From assembly GCF_018614415.1 (NCBI RefSeq), contig NZ_JAGGOO010000055.1, positions 1 through 47,723 of the forward strand: DNA of 47,723 nucleotides. The letters are read 5' to 3'. The translations under genes were made by a program, and so were the position numbers. Within the stretch, counting starts at the first letter, position 1. Each line of letters begins with the position of its first letter. Under the pieces are notes generated by a model that made no database searches, was not told where the DNA came from, and was given only the letters and a program-made list of their open reading frames with translations. Positions 1 through 8,033 of the stretch are shown piece after piece. Source of the stretch: Streptomyces sp. ISL-12 (GTDB lineage: Bacteria; Actinomycetota; Actinomycetes; Streptomycetales; Streptomycetaceae).

Positions 1-300
1 GCCGTCGCAGCCGGGGCGCTGGCAGGTGCGGGGGGCCGCCGTCGGCTCCTCGCCGGACGGGGACACCACCGGGGCCAGTCCGCAGGTGTCGCAGTAGAGT
101 TCGCCGCCGCCGACGTCCTCGTAGGTGCCGTCGCAGCCGGGGCGCTGGCAGGTGCGGGGGGCCGCCGTCGGCTCCTCGCCGGACGGGGACACCACCGGGG
201 CCAGTCCGCAGGTGTCGCAGTACAGCTCGCCGCCGCCGACGTCCTCGTACGTGCCGTCGCAGCCGGGGCGGCGGCAGGCGCGCGCCGCCCGGTCCGGTGC
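1..300. repeat. 126-bp tandem coding repeat (zinc-ribbon units)
   Basis: The 60 bases at 1-60 recur at 127-186 with the same flanks, giving a period of 126 bp (42 codons). A diverged first unit occupies about 190-300. The repeat is in frame in the pknG-like gene on the minus strand and duplicates a C-x4-C/C-x2-C module. The array runs off the left edge, so the copy number is unknown. Confidence 0.9.
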
Positions 301-330
301 CTTCGCCCGCTGCCCGCCCGACTCGCTCAT
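1..330 (-). CDS. pknG: PknG-like Ser/Thr kinase, N-terminal zinc-ribbon part (truncated by window edge)
   Basis: Only the first 110 residues are present; the gene continues past the left edge. The ATG at 330 opens MSESGGQRAK, followed by tandem 42-residue units, each with a C-x4-C pair (CRRPGC or CQRPGC) and a CDTCG pair, i.e. a four-cysteine zinc-ribbon. Two full units and the start of a third are visible and are almost identical. No kinase residues lie inside the window. The assignment rests on context: the gene is last in a minus-strand run after GlnX-like and GlnH-like genes, the arrangement known for actinobacterial PknG, whose N-terminus also carries a CxxCG metal-binding (rubredoxin-like) domain. 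PknG links extracellular amino-acid sensing by GlnH/GlnX to control of 2-oxoglutarate metabolism. Another zinc-ribbon protein is possible. Confidence 0.6.
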   Translation of the reverse strand, partial: MSESGGQRAKAPDRAARACRRPGCDGTYEDVGGGELYCDTCGLAPVVSPSGEEPTAAPRTCQRPGCDGTYEDVGGGELYCDTCGLAPVVSPSGEEPTAAPRTCQRPGCDG

Positions 331-389
331 CTCCCTGCCGCCCCCCTCGTCCTCGTCCTCGTGCTCGCCCCGGTGCCGGTCCGGGCCGT

Positions 390-1703
390 TCAGGCGCCCG
401 GCCCCGCGCCGTCCGCCCTGGCCGGCGGGCCGCCCTGGCCGGGCACCCGCTCCCCGCCGGTCAGCAGCTCCGCCGCCGCCCGCTGGTAGCGCAGTACCGC
501 ATGCTCGGCGACGCGCAGGTCGCAGGGCGCGCTCCACAGCATCCGGCGGGCCTTCTCGTACTTCTCCACCAGCTCGGGATCCTCCGCGAGGCCGTGCCGG
601 GCGACCTTGGCCTTGTAGGCGTCGAGCCGGCCGCGCAGCTCGGCCCGGACCGCGAGCGGCGCGGTCACCGCGGTCAACGACTCGCGGGCCCGGATCAGTT
701 CGTCCTCCGCCTTCTGCTCCAGGGACTCCAGCAGCGGCGAGAGCCGGTGCCACTGGGCGTGCCGGCGGTACTCGGCCGCCGCCGCCAACTGCTCCTGGAG
801 CGCGGTCGGCGGGCCGCTGACCACCGGCACCTCGGTCGCGGCGATCTTGGCGAGCACCTCGCCGCGCGCGGTGCGGGCCTCGGCGAGGGTGCGGTCGGCG
901 CGCGAGAGCACGTCCCGCAGCCGCACGATCCGCTGCTCCGCGTCCTGACGGACCGTCAGCACCGCGTCGATCTCCCGGCGTACGTCCTCCAGGGCGCGGG
1001 CCTCCCGGTCGTACACCGTGGTGTCCGGCCGGCCGCCGCCGGGCGCGGAACTGCCCTCGGCGGGCACCCAGTACGCCAGCGGGTCGGAGATCACCTCCTC
1101 GCGCAGCCGGGTCAGGGTGCGGGTGATGCGGTCCAGGTCGTCGCCGGCCGGGTGCTCGCCGGGCCGGACGCCGACCGAGTGGGCGAGGCGGCGGGTGCGC
1201 TGCAACTCGGCGGAGAGCAGGTCGATCCGGGCGGGCAGCGCGGACCACACCGCGTCGGCGGCCACCACCATGTCCAGCGAGGACGCGTACAGCTCGTTCA
1301 TCCGGTCGACGAGCGCCGCCAGCGTGAAACGCTCGCTGAGCAGACCGCCGGTGGCGCCGGCGCCGGACAGGGTGACGCACTCGCCGCGCAGCAGCTCCGT
1401 CAGCTCCACCAGGTCCTCGCGGCTGGACCAGCGGCGCCGGGCGCGGACGTCCCGGGCGGCGCGCAGGGCGTCCGCGTAGGCGTCGAAGTACGTCCACAGC
1501 AGGGTGATCCGCGCCTCCGTGTCCGCCCAGCGGTCCTTGGTGACGCCGGTCAGCTCGGCGCCTTCGAGGAGTCTGCGGCCCGCGTGGTCCTGGAGGGCGA
1601 GGAGCGAGGTCTCGATCGCCTCGTGCTCCGCGCCGAGCCGGGCCAGCGCACGGTCCACCTCGTCCCGGTCCATCACCGGCCCGGTGGCTCCCGTGACGCC
1701 CAT
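390..1703 (-). CDS. Unknown coiled-coil-rich protein of the glnX-glnH-pknG operon
   Basis: 437 residues, no signal peptide and no membrane segment. The composition (many Ala, Arg, Glu, Leu) and long helical stretches, such as those around residues 15-60 and 205-330, suggest an extended alpha-helical, coiled-coil cytoplasmic protein. The ATG at 1703 is preceded by AGAGGTG at good spacing. The gene sits between glnH (62 bp upstream) and the pknG-like gene (59 bp downstream) on the same strand and is probably cotranscribed. I recognise no catalytic motif. By position it may be a partner of the kinase or of the sensor, but that is inference. Function unknown. Confidence 0.8.
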   Translation of the reverse strand: MGVTGATGPVMDRDEVDRALARLGAEHEAIETSLLALQDHAGRRLLEGAELTGVTKDRWADTEARITLLWTYFDAYADALRAARDVRARRRWSSREDLVELTELLRGECVTLSGAGATGGLLSERFTLAALVDRMNELYASSLDMVVAADAVWSALPARIDLLSAELQRTRRLAHSVGVRPGEHPAGDDLDRITRTLTRLREEVISDPLAYWVPAEGSSAPGGGRPDTTVYDREARALEDVRREIDAVLTVRQDAEQRIVRLRDVLSRADRTLAEARTARGEVLAKIAATEVPVVSGPPTALQEQLAAAAEYRRHAQWHRLSPLLESLEQKAEDELIRARESLTAVTAPLAVRAELRGRLDAYKAKVARHGLAEDPELVEKYEKARRMLWSAPCDLRVAEHAVLRYQRAAAELLTGGERVPGQGGPPARADGAGPGA

Positions 1704-1765
1704 CGATCACCTCTCGCTGCGGTCGGGTCGGTTGACGGTTGACGTTGACGAATCGGACGGTCGGT

Positions 1766-3022
1766 TCAGCTCTTGCGCAGGTACCGCGGTGCCGGGGGTT
1801 CCGACCGCGCCGGGTCGTCCCCCAGTGTCGCCGACAGCCACTTCTCGTACGATTTCCGCCAGCCGTCGGGATCCTGGCGGAAGTCCACCAGGATCTTGTT
1901 CACCCGGCGTACCAGGTCGTCGGCGTCCTTCTTCATCGCCACGCCGTAGTACTCGGTGGTGAACGCGTCGCCCTTGAGCGCGACCGTGGGGTCCTGCGCG
2001 GCCTGGCTGGCCGCGAGCGCGCCGTCGGTGACCACCGCGTCGACCTGGCCGAGCTGGAGCCGCACCAGGCAGTCGAGCTGGTTGGGGACGGTGACGCTCA
2101 GGTCGGCGGTGGCGGCCAGCCTGCCCGTCGCCCGGTCCTCCTCCAGCGTGCTGAGCGCGGTCGAACCCGCCGCGGTGCAGATCTTCTTGCCGGCGAGTGT
2201 CTCGTCGTACCCCGTGATCGTCGAGGACTTGGGGGCGAGGAGCTGCTGGCCGGTCCTGAAGTAGGGGGCGGAGAAGGCGACGTCCTCCAGCCGGTCGCAG
2301 TTGATGGTCATCGTGCGGACCACCATGTCGACCCGGCCCTCCCGGATCGCCGGTATCCGCTGGTCGGTGGGGATCGCCTTGAACAGCACCGCGTCCCGGT
2401 CGCCGAGGATGTCCTCGGCGATGCGGTGCACCAGGTCGATGTCGAAGCCCTCCAGCTCGGCCGTGCCGCCGCTGTTGGGGTCGCGGTAGCCCCAGCGGTA
2501 ACTGTTCTGGTCGACGCCGACGATCAGTTTGCGCCGTTCCGCGGGGCGGCTCCGGATCTCCTCGATGGTGGGGCCGTCGTCCCCGGCCGGGGACAGCGTC
2601 TGCTTCTCCGGGTCGGCGCACTCCTCTTCGGCGCGCGCCTGACTGCCGTGGGTCACGGCCTGCCCGTCGCCGCCCGAGCCGCCGGCCCGGCCGGGCTCCG
2701 GCCGGAACGCGGGCAGCAGACACGCGACGAAGAGCAGCGCGAGGAGGCAGCCGAACGCCATCGCGCCCACCCCGCCCCAGCCCCGCAGCCGGGTCCGCGG
2801 ACGTCGTACTCGCCGCATCCTCGCGCCCCCTTCCCCGGGCCGGTCGCTCATCGGTCCGTCGAAGCCCGTCGTCACGTCGAAGCCCGTCGTCACGTCGCCG
2901 ACCGTTGTCACGTCGATGCCCGCCGTTACGACGCCGACGCCTGTCGGCACGGGGTCGTTGCCCGTCGGTATGACGTCGTTGCCCATCGGTACGTTGTCGC
3001 TCGTCGGTACGTCGTTGCTCAT
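1766..3022 (-). CDS. glnH: GlnH-like amino-acid-binding protein, membrane-anchored
   Basis: 418 residues. Type 3 periplasmic substrate-binding (SBP_bac_3) domain from about residue 165 to 400, with the usual RKLIVGVDQNSYRWGYRD opening, GFDIDLVHRIAED, and a conserved DMVVRTMTINCDR segment. A hydrophobic stretch at about 83-106 after an Arg-rich run anchors it; its Cys101 lies in a poor lipobox (FVAC), so a transmembrane anchor is as likely as a lipoprotein. The ATG at 3022 overlaps the glnX stop as ATGA, favouring this start although the first 57 residues are a low-complexity tail of Val/Thr/Gly/Asp repeats; Met58 is an alternative. In the mycobacterial model GlnH binds Asp/Glu outside the membrane and signals through GlnX to PknG. 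Confidence 0.8.
   Translation of the reverse strand: MSNDVPTSDNVPMGNDVIPTGNDPVPTGVGVVTAGIDVTTVGDVTTGFDVTTGFDGPMSDRPGEGGARMRRVRRPRTRLRGWGGVGAMAFGCLLALLFVACLLPAFRPEPGRAGGSGGDGQAVTHGSQARAEEECADPEKQTLSPAGDDGPTIEEIRSRPAERRKLIVGVDQNSYRWGYRDPNSGGTAELEGFDIDLVHRIAEDILGDRDAVLFKAIPTDQRIPAIREGRVDMVVRTMTINCDRLEDVAFSAPYFRTGQQLLAPKSSTITGYDETLAGKKICTAAGSTALSTLEEDRATGRLAATADLSVTVPNQLDCLVRLQLGQVDAVVTDGALAASQAAQDPTVALKGDAFTTEYYGVAMKKDADDLVRRVNKILVDFRQDPDGWRKSYEKWLSATLGDDPARSEPPAPRYLRKS
2855..3010 (-). repeat. Degenerate short repeats in the glnH 5' coding region
   Basis: An 18-base unit (cgtcgaagcccgtcgtca) is repeated back to back at about 2857-2895 and followed by diverged copies. On the minus strand it encodes DVTTGF twice and related NDV/GND/VPTG motifs in the cytoplasmic N-terminal tail of GlnH. 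Confidence 0.7.
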
Positions 3023-4491
3023 CGGTACTCCGACAGCCTGCGGGCGATGCCCAGCACCGCGCCGGTCGCGCCCAGGGCGGCCAGGGCGCCGGCGCCCGCG
3101 GGCAGGCCCGTCATCGCGCCCCGCCCGTCACCGGCCGCCCGCTCGAACTCCTTCTCCTCGTGCGTGAGGGCGGCGGCGAGCCGGCTGTCGACGCCGTCGA
3201 AGTACTCGGCCGTGGCGTCGTTCTCGCCGATCACCATCTCCAGCGCCCGCTGGTAGTCGCCGTTCTCGTCCTCGGCGCGGGCCGCCCTGTGGCGGGCCTG
3301 CCACTGCTCCACGTCCTCGGCCGCCGCGGTCAGCGGGTCCTCGCCCGCGGCGTCGTCGGCCAGCCGCCGGGCCTCGGTCAGGTCCTTGCCGAGGACCTTC
3401 ATCTCGGCCTGGTACTCGAGGTCGTAGGCGTCGTGCTGCGTGCCGCCCACCGTTCTGCTCTCGGCGCCCCGCGCCACCAGCGTGAGGTTCTCGTTGCCGC
3501 GGGCCTTCAGGGAGGCCAGGCGGGCCTCGTTCAGCACGTTCAGCGAGCGGACGCCGTGGTCGTAGGAGGCGCTCAGGTGGGAGCGGGCGACGCTGTGGCC
3601 GACGGCCAGCCAGAGCAGGACGACGACGGTGGCGGCCGTGGCCGCGACCAGCCCCGGGTTCAGTACGCGGTTGGTGCGCCGGTAGGTGCGGTACTGCGCC
3701 CAGGCCAGGGCGGCCAGCGCGAGGACGCCGAGGGCGATCGCGGCCCAGGGACAGCTCTCGGCCGCGTCGTAGTCGCCGTCCAGGCGCCGGTTCTCCGAGG
3801 TGTAGAGGGCCTCCGCCTTCGGGAGCATCTGCTTCTGCATCGTGTCGTTGGCGTAGCGCAGGTAGGCGCCGCCGACCGGGAAACCCTGGCGGTTGTAGAC
3901 GCGGGCCCGCTCGATCAGGCCCTTGTACTGGGGCAGCAGGCGGTTGAGTTCGGCGACGGTCCCGGCGGCGGCGGAGCCGGGCTCGGAGTTGGCGGCGGCC
4001 GTCACCAGGCCCTCGGCGGCGGTGCGGATGCCCCGCTCGTAGCGCTCGCGGGAGTCCTTCGTCTCCTGCCCGCCCGCCAGGAACCCGGTGGAGGCCGCGG
4101 TGTTCGCCTCGGCGAGGGAGCGGTAGATGGCGGCGGCCTCGGAACTGAGCGGCTGGCTGCGGTGGAGCACGTCGTCGGCGGCGGCGGCCCGGTCGGTGGT
4201 CTGCCAGGCGGTGACGGCGCCGAAGGCGACGACGAGCAGGGCGAGCAGGGCGCCGAGGGCGCGCAGCCGGCCGGGCTCGGTGACGGCGGCGGCGCGCAGC
4301 CGCTCCACGCCCTCGGCGAAGGCGGTGCGGCGCGGCGGGGCCGGGCCGGGAGGAGCCTGCGGGCTCGGCGGGATCTGCGGCTGCTGTGGGGGAGGGGCCT
4401 GGGGAGGTACGGAGGGCATGGTGGGCGTGGCCGGCCCCGGCGGTGCGCTGCCGTTCGGCGGTCGAGTCACCCTGACCTCCCCCATGGTCAT
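3019..4491 (-). CDS. glnX: GlnX-like transmembrane signalling protein
   Basis: 490 residues. Pro-rich cytoplasmic N-terminus (residues 10-55), then four predicted membrane segments at about 79-96, 249-266, 281-299 and 463-482, which place two helical, Glu/Ala-rich domains (about 100-245 and 300-460) outside the cell. This matches GlnX, the transmembrane partner of GlnH that relays extracytoplasmic Asp/Glu binding to PknG. The gene is followed by glnH with a 4-base overlap. Start: ATG at 4491 is annotated, but the better ribosome site (GGGGAGG) lies just downstream and fits a GTG start at 4470, giving 483 residues; I regard that as equally likely. Confidence 0.75.
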   Translation of the reverse strand: MTMGEVRVTRPPNGSAPPGPATPTMPSVPPQAPPPQQPQIPPSPQAPPGPAPPRRTAFAEGVERLRAAAVTEPGRLRALGALLALLVVAFGAVTAWQTTDRAAAADDVLHRSQPLSSEAAAIYRSLAEANTAASTGFLAGGQETKDSRERYERGIRTAAEGLVTAAANSEPGSAAAGTVAELNRLLPQYKGLIERARVYNRQGFPVGGAYLRYANDTMQKQMLPKAEALYTSENRRLDGDYDAAESCPWAAIALGVLALAALAWAQYRTYRRTNRVLNPGLVAATAATVVVLLWLAVGHSVARSHLSASYDHGVRSLNVLNEARLASLKARGNENLTLVARGAESRTVGGTQHDAYDLEYQAEMKVLGKDLTEARRLADDAAGEDPLTAAAEDVEQWQARHRAARAEDENGDYQRALEMVIGENDATAEYFDGVDSRLAAALTHEEKEFERAAGDGRGAMTGLPAGAGALAALGATGAVLGIARRLSEYR

Positions 4492-4594
4492 CCGTCACCG
4501 CAAAGTATCGCTGTCCGGGCCCGGATGCGCACCGGCCTTCACGGACGCGACCTCGTACCGGTCCCCCGCACCACCCCTGCCCATCAATACGCCC

Positions 4595-4615
4595 GGGGAA
4601 CCGGTTCGGTTCCCC
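4595..4615. terminator. Hairpin downstream of the MscS gene
   Basis: Perfect 9-bp inverted repeat GGGGAACCG / CGGTTCCCC with a 3-base loop, 22 bases after the stop of the minus-strand channel gene. No clear U-tract. Confidence 0.6.
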
Positions 4616-4636
4616 AGGCGCGGGTCACGACGCGGG

Positions 4637-5797
4637 TCACTTGGTGATGTTGGGCGGCGTCAGCGGGGCGGCCGCGGCGGACTGCGGTGAGGTGGTGCTG
4701 GCGTAGGCGGAGGGGGCCGCGACGCCGGCCGTCGGGTCGGGGGCGGGCTGCGCGGACTCCTCCAGCGGGGCGGTGGCGCCGCCGACGATCGGGATGTCGG
4801 CCGCGTCGAAGGCCCGCTTGATCCGCCAGCGCAGCTCGCGCTCCACGGTGAGGGACTTGCCGGGCATGGTCTTGGCCGAGACGCGCACCACCATGGAGTC
4901 CAGCAGGACGGAGTCCAGGCCGAGCACCTCGATGGGGCCCCAGAGCAGCTCGTTCCAGGGCTCCTCCTTGCTCATCCGCTCGGCGACGGCGTCGATGGTC
5001 TCCTTCACCCGGTCCAGGTCCTCCCCCGAGCGCACGGTCACGTCGACCCCGGCCGTCGACCAGCCCTGGGAGAGGTTGCCGATCCGCTTGACCTCGCCGT
5101 TGCGGACGTACCAGATCTCGCCGTTGTCCCCGCGCAGCTTGGTCACCCGCAGCCCGACCTCGATGACCTCGCCGGAGGCCACGCCCGCGTCGATGGTGTC
5201 GCCGACGCCGTACTGGTCCTCCAGGATCATGAAGACGCCGGAGAGGAAGTCGGTGACCAGGTTGCGGGCGCCGAAACCGATGGCCACGCCCGCGACACCG
5301 GCGGAGGCCAGCAGCGGGGCCAGGTTGATCTGGAACGTGGAGAGCACCATCAGGGCCGCCGTGCCCAGGATCACGAAGCTCGCCACCGAGCGCAGCACGG
5401 ATCCGATGGCCTGCGAGCGCTGCCGGCGGCGCTCGGCGTTGACCAGCAGCCCGCCGAGCGCGGTGCCGTCCATGGTCTGCACGGTGCGGTTCATCCGGTC
5501 TATCAGCTTGGTGATCGCCCGCCGCACCACCACCCGGAGCACCGCGGCTATCACCACGATCAGCAGTACCCGCAGCCCGATCGCCAGCCAGGTGGACCAG
5601 TTCTCCTCGATCCACCCGGCGGCGTTCGACGCGCTCTCCTGGGCGTCCTGGAACGAGGGCACCGACGGCGTCGACTCCGACGGCGACGGCGACGGGGACG
5701 ACGACGAGGCCGACGACGAGGCCGACGACGAGGCCGACGGTGAGGGATCGGCGGCCGCCAGGACGGCGGCGTAGGCGGACAGGACGGACGGGGACAC
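4637..5797 (-). CDS. MscS-family mechanosensitive ion channel
   Basis: 386 residues. After a Ser/Pro-rich N-terminus (residues 18-48) come membrane segments at about 67-90, 131-150 and 155-178. The third is the Gly/Ala-rich pore helix type (LLASAGVAGVAIGFGARNLVTDFLSG), followed by the beta domain typical of MscS (EDQYGVGDTIDAG, then NGEIWYVRNGEVKRIGNLSQGW, close to the family's conserved segment). Such channels open under membrane tension and release solutes on hypo-osmotic shock. GTG start at 5797 with GGAGG seven bases upstream. The long Ser tract near the N-terminus is exposed and unusual, but such tracts are common in streptomycete membrane proteins. Monocistronic by position. Confidence 0.93.
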   Translation of the reverse strand: MSPSVLSAYAAVLAAADPSPSASSSASSSASSSSPSPSPSESTPSVPSFQDAQESASNAAGWIEENWSTWLAIGLRVLLIVVIAAVLRVVVRRAITKLIDRMNRTVQTMDGTALGGLLVNAERRRQRSQAIGSVLRSVASFVILGTAALMVLSTFQINLAPLLASAGVAGVAIGFGARNLVTDFLSGVFMILEDQYGVGDTIDAGVASGEVIEVGLRVTKLRGDNGEIWYVRNGEVKRIGNLSQGWSTAGVDVTVRSGEDLDRVKETIDAVAERMSKEEPWNELLWGPIEVLGLDSVLLDSMVVRVSAKTMPGKSLTVERELRWRIKRAFDAADIPIVGGATAPLEESAQPAPDPTAGVAAPSAYASTTSPQSAAAAPLTPPNITK

Positions 5798-6113
5798 GAC
5801 GGGACCTCCAGAAAGCAGCGGTCCGCTCCTCCGGGGACCCGATGGGCCGGGTCAAGGTCACGAAAAGGTCACCGGACGGGCGGAACAACCACACTAACGG
5901 GGCATGATGTGCGGATCGGCGGGATGAGCGAAGGAGAGACGGTGCTCACCCGTGCTTGAACTGGTCAGGCTCCGGGGGATGTATCAGATGTGGTCGAAAA
6001 CACTCCCAGCCCGTTACCGGGACATGGTGGCGCTTCCACCAGGCATGAGGGGACACTGACCACGGATCGTCCCGGCGCGAGCCACGCGCCGCCGGCGTAC
6101 AAGGAGGCCATCC
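5798..6113. other. 316-bp divergent intergenic region
   Basis: Lies between the MscS gene (leftward) and the HNH gene (rightward). It holds TTGAAC at 5956-5961 and TGTATC at 5980-5985 with 18-base spacing, a possible housekeeping promoter for the HNH gene. A 26-codon ATG frame at 5979-6059 and very short frames near 5905-5960 exist, but I see no coding support for them. Confidence 0.4.
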
Positions 6114-6650
6114 GTGCCGCATGTCCTGGTCCTCAACGCGTCGTACGAGCCCCTCGGCGTCGTACCGCTCCGCCGCGCGCTCGTCCTCGTCCTGGAGAAC
6201 AAGGCAGTCTGCCTGGAGGAGTCCGGCGCCTTCCTGCACAGCGCGACCGTCACCGTCCCCGCGCCCAGCGTGGTCCGGCTCAAGCGTTTCGTGCGGGTCC
6301 CCTACCGGGGGCCCGTTCCCCTCACCCGCCGCGCGCTCTTCGCCCGTGACGGGGGGCGGTGCATGTACTGCGGTGGTGTCGCAACCAGCGTCGACCACGT
6401 CGTTCCGCGCAGCCGCGGGGGCAAGCACGCCTGGGACAACGTGGTGGCGTCCTGCCGCCGCTGCAACCACACCAAGGCCGACCGGCACCTCACCGAGATC
6501 GGCTGGCGCCTGCGCCACAAACCCGCCCCGCCCACCGGCCTGGCCTGGCGCATCATCGGCACCGGCCACAGGGACCCGCGCTGGCTGCCGTACTTGCAGC
6601 CGTACGGCGCGGACGACGCCCTGGCCCGGATCGACGGCATCTCCGCCTGA
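6114..6650 (+). CDS. HNH endonuclease family protein
   Basis: 178 residues. The C-terminal half has a complete HNH fold: CMYCGG zinc pair, the SVDHVVPRSRGGKHAWDN core with the catalytic His, and CRRCNHTK as the second zinc pair. The N-terminal 75 residues (VLVLNASYEPLGVVPLRRA...) are the conserved extension of this widespread actinobacterial subfamily. The fold cleaves DNA using one metal ion; the physiological substrate of this subfamily is not known to me. GTG start at 6114, six bases after a perfect AAGGAGG. Probably monocistronic and stand-alone, with no methylase beside it, so a classical restriction system is unlikely. Confidence 0.92.
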   Translation: MPHVLVLNASYEPLGVVPLRRALVLVLENKAVCLEESGAFLHSATVTVPAPSVVRLKRFVRVPYRGPVPLTRRALFARDGGRCMYCGGVATSVDHVVPRSRGGKHAWDNVVASCRRCNHTKADRHLTEIGWRLRHKPAPPTGLAWRIIGTGHRDPRWLPYLQPYGADDALARIDGISA

Positions 6651-6704
6651 CCTCGATCCGGGCCTTCGTGTGCCGGGGGTGGGTGTCGGGGAGGGGTCTG
6701 GAAA

Positions 6705-6739
6705 AAGCGTGAACACTTCGGCGTCAAGTGTTCACGCTT
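6705..6739. terminator. Bidirectional terminator between HNH and Uma2 genes
   Basis: Perfect 14-bp inverted repeat AAGCGTGAACACTT / AAGTGTTCACGCTT with a 7-base loop, midway between the two convergent stops (6650 and 6761). AT-rich for this genome. Confidence 0.8.
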
Positions 6740-6760
6740 CCGGGAGGGCCCCCGGGGGGC

Positions 6761-7345
6761 TCAGCGCACCCAGTTCTTCAGCGGCTCGGTGTCCAGCGTG
6801 ATTCCGACCGGCTCGGGCAGCGCGACCTCCTTGCCGAAGGGCAACGTCCGCACGGTCTCGTACCGCCCGCCGTCGGGGGCGCTGTACACCTTGACCTCGC
6901 GGGTGTCCCGGTCGATCAGCAGATACACCGGGATGCCGGTGGCGGCGTACGCCCGGGGCTTGTCGACCCGGTCGCGCCGGTCGGTGTCGGAGTCGTACGA
7001 GGTGACCTCGACGACCATGAGGACGGCGGCCGGGTCGGCCCACTCACCCTGCCCGACGAAGGCTTCCGCCGGGGCGAGGGAGCCGTCGGGGCGGGCGCGG
7101 CCCTCGCGGTAGGCGTCGACCGCCAGGCCCTGTGTGGGGTCGAGCCACAGATCGGGCCGGTGCTGCATGCAGATGCGTGTCAGCCACTGGATGACGCGTC
7201 CGTGATCGCCGTCCGGCACGGCCTTCCCCCCGAGATGTCCGTTGATGAACTCCAGCCGTGCGCCTTCTGTGCTCCGGGCGGCATGACGGGCGAGTTCCTC
7301 GAACTCGGTGACGAGCATCTGGGGCCTGTCGGCGGTCACGGTCAC
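6761..7345 (-). CDS. Uma2 family (DUF820) PD-(D/E)xK endonuclease-like protein
   Basis: 194 residues with the Uma2 layout: RLEFINGHL near the N-terminus, then ARPDGSLAP, then VEVTSYDSDTDRRDRVDKPRAYAATGIPVYLLIDRD. The acidic residues of the RPD and VEVTS segments and the following Lys (DKPRAY) form the PD-(D/E)xK-type site of the family. Its biological role is unproven; in actinobacteria it often neighbours WhiJ-like regulators. GTG start at 7345 overlaps the stop of the HATPase gene by four bases (GTGA), so the two are translationally coupled. GGAGGAG lies just upstream of the start. Confidence 0.9.
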   Translation of the reverse strand: MTVTADRPQMLVTEFEELARHAARSTEGARLEFINGHLGGKAVPDGDHGRVIQWLTRICMQHRPDLWLDPTQGLAVDAYREGRARPDGSLAPAEAFVGQGEWADPAAVLMVVEVTSYDSDTDRRDRVDKPRAYAATGIPVYLLIDRDTREVKVYSAPDGGRYETVRTLPFGKEVALPEPVGITLDTEPLKNWVR

Positions 7346-7824
7346 AGGGCTCCTCCGGGATCGCGGGGGTCCACGTGCTCAGGGTAAGGGAGACGGGCCG
7401 GCCGGGGCGGGGTGTCCCACTCGGCGTAGACGGTCTTGCCCACACTGCGGGGCTCGCAGCCCCACCGCGTGGCGAGCGCTCCCACCAGCAGAAGCCCCCG
7501 CCCGAACTGATCCTCGGTGTCTCCCGCCGTGCGCGCTCCGGGCAGCCGCTCACCGCGCGGATCGCTGACCTCCACCCGCAGGACGCGGTGGTCGAGCGTG
7601 ACGCCCACGCGGATGAGCCGCCCCCGGAGGCTGCCGTGCAGCAGCGCGTTGGTCATCAGCTCCGACACCACGAGGGCGACGTCCCCGGCGAGGTCCGGCC
7701 GCCCCCACTCGCCGACGAGCCGCGCGGCTCTGCGCCGGGCGAGGGGGACGCTGCGCTGGGTGGGGGTGTAGTCGAGGCGGTCCTCGTGGAGGGGCGGCTC
7801 CGGCAACGCCGCGGGTTCTGTCAT
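7342..7824 (-). CDS. SpoIIAB/RsbW-like ATP-binding protein
   Basis: 160 residues. HATPase_c fold of the anti-sigma (RsbW/SpoIIAB) type: N-box VVSELMTNALLHG (residues about 52-64), then VEVSDPRGERLP, and GRGLLLVGALATRWG as the G-box. No sensor or membrane part. Proteins of this class either bind sigma factors or, in Streptomyces, occur in WhiJ/abaA-like clusters beside a helix-turn-helix regulator and a DUF397 protein, as here (divergent neighbours at 8034 and 8918). A kinase or anti-sigma activity is inferred only. The ATG at 7824 lies about 200 bp from the regulator start, leaving room for a shared control region. Confidence 0.9.
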   Translation of the reverse strand: MTEPAALPEPPLHEDRLDYTPTQRSVPLARRRAARLVGEWGRPDLAGDVALVVSELMTNALLHGSLRGRLIRVGVTLDHRVLRVEVSDPRGERLPGARTAGDTEDQFGRGLLLVGALATRWGCEPRSVGKTVYAEWDTPPRPARLPYPEHVDPRDPGGAL

Positions 7825-7977
7825 GGAGACGTGCCTCCTGGTACAGGACGGTGGCTTCGCCGGACCTGCGTGGGGCTTGTGGGGCAGGGCGGTGCGCTTC
7901 CGTCGTGACGACAGCCGGCTGTGTAGCCGATCGGATGCACAACGTAACGGAAGCGGGCCTTCGGGAGCAATCTGGAC

Positions 7978-7993
7978 GGGGAATAAATTCCCC
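7978..7993. promoter_or_regulatory. AT-rich inverted repeat upstream of the WhiJ-like gene
   Basis: GGGGAAT-AA-ATTCCCC: 7-bp arms, 2-bp spacer, 40-56 bp upstream of the probable regulator start in the divergent intergenic region. Candidate operator or core promoter; its presence argues against the longer reading frame that would cover it. Confidence 0.45.
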
Positions 7994-8033
7994 GGAGTTC
8001 GACGCGGCCGTGGATCACCGTGAGAATGTGGCC

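Noticed and set aside
1..300. Direct repeats suggesting a CRISPR array
   Set aside because: The repeats are contiguous with no spacers, have a 126-bp period and keep frame as zinc-ribbon units.
5979..6059. 26-codon frame with ATG after CCGGGGG between mscS and the HNH gene
   Set aside because: No convincing ribosome site and it overlaps the likely promoter of the HNH gene.
6114..6650. Restriction-modification system based on the HNH nuclease
   Set aside because: No methyltransferase or specificity gene nearby; the subfamily is a common stand-alone actinobacterial gene.
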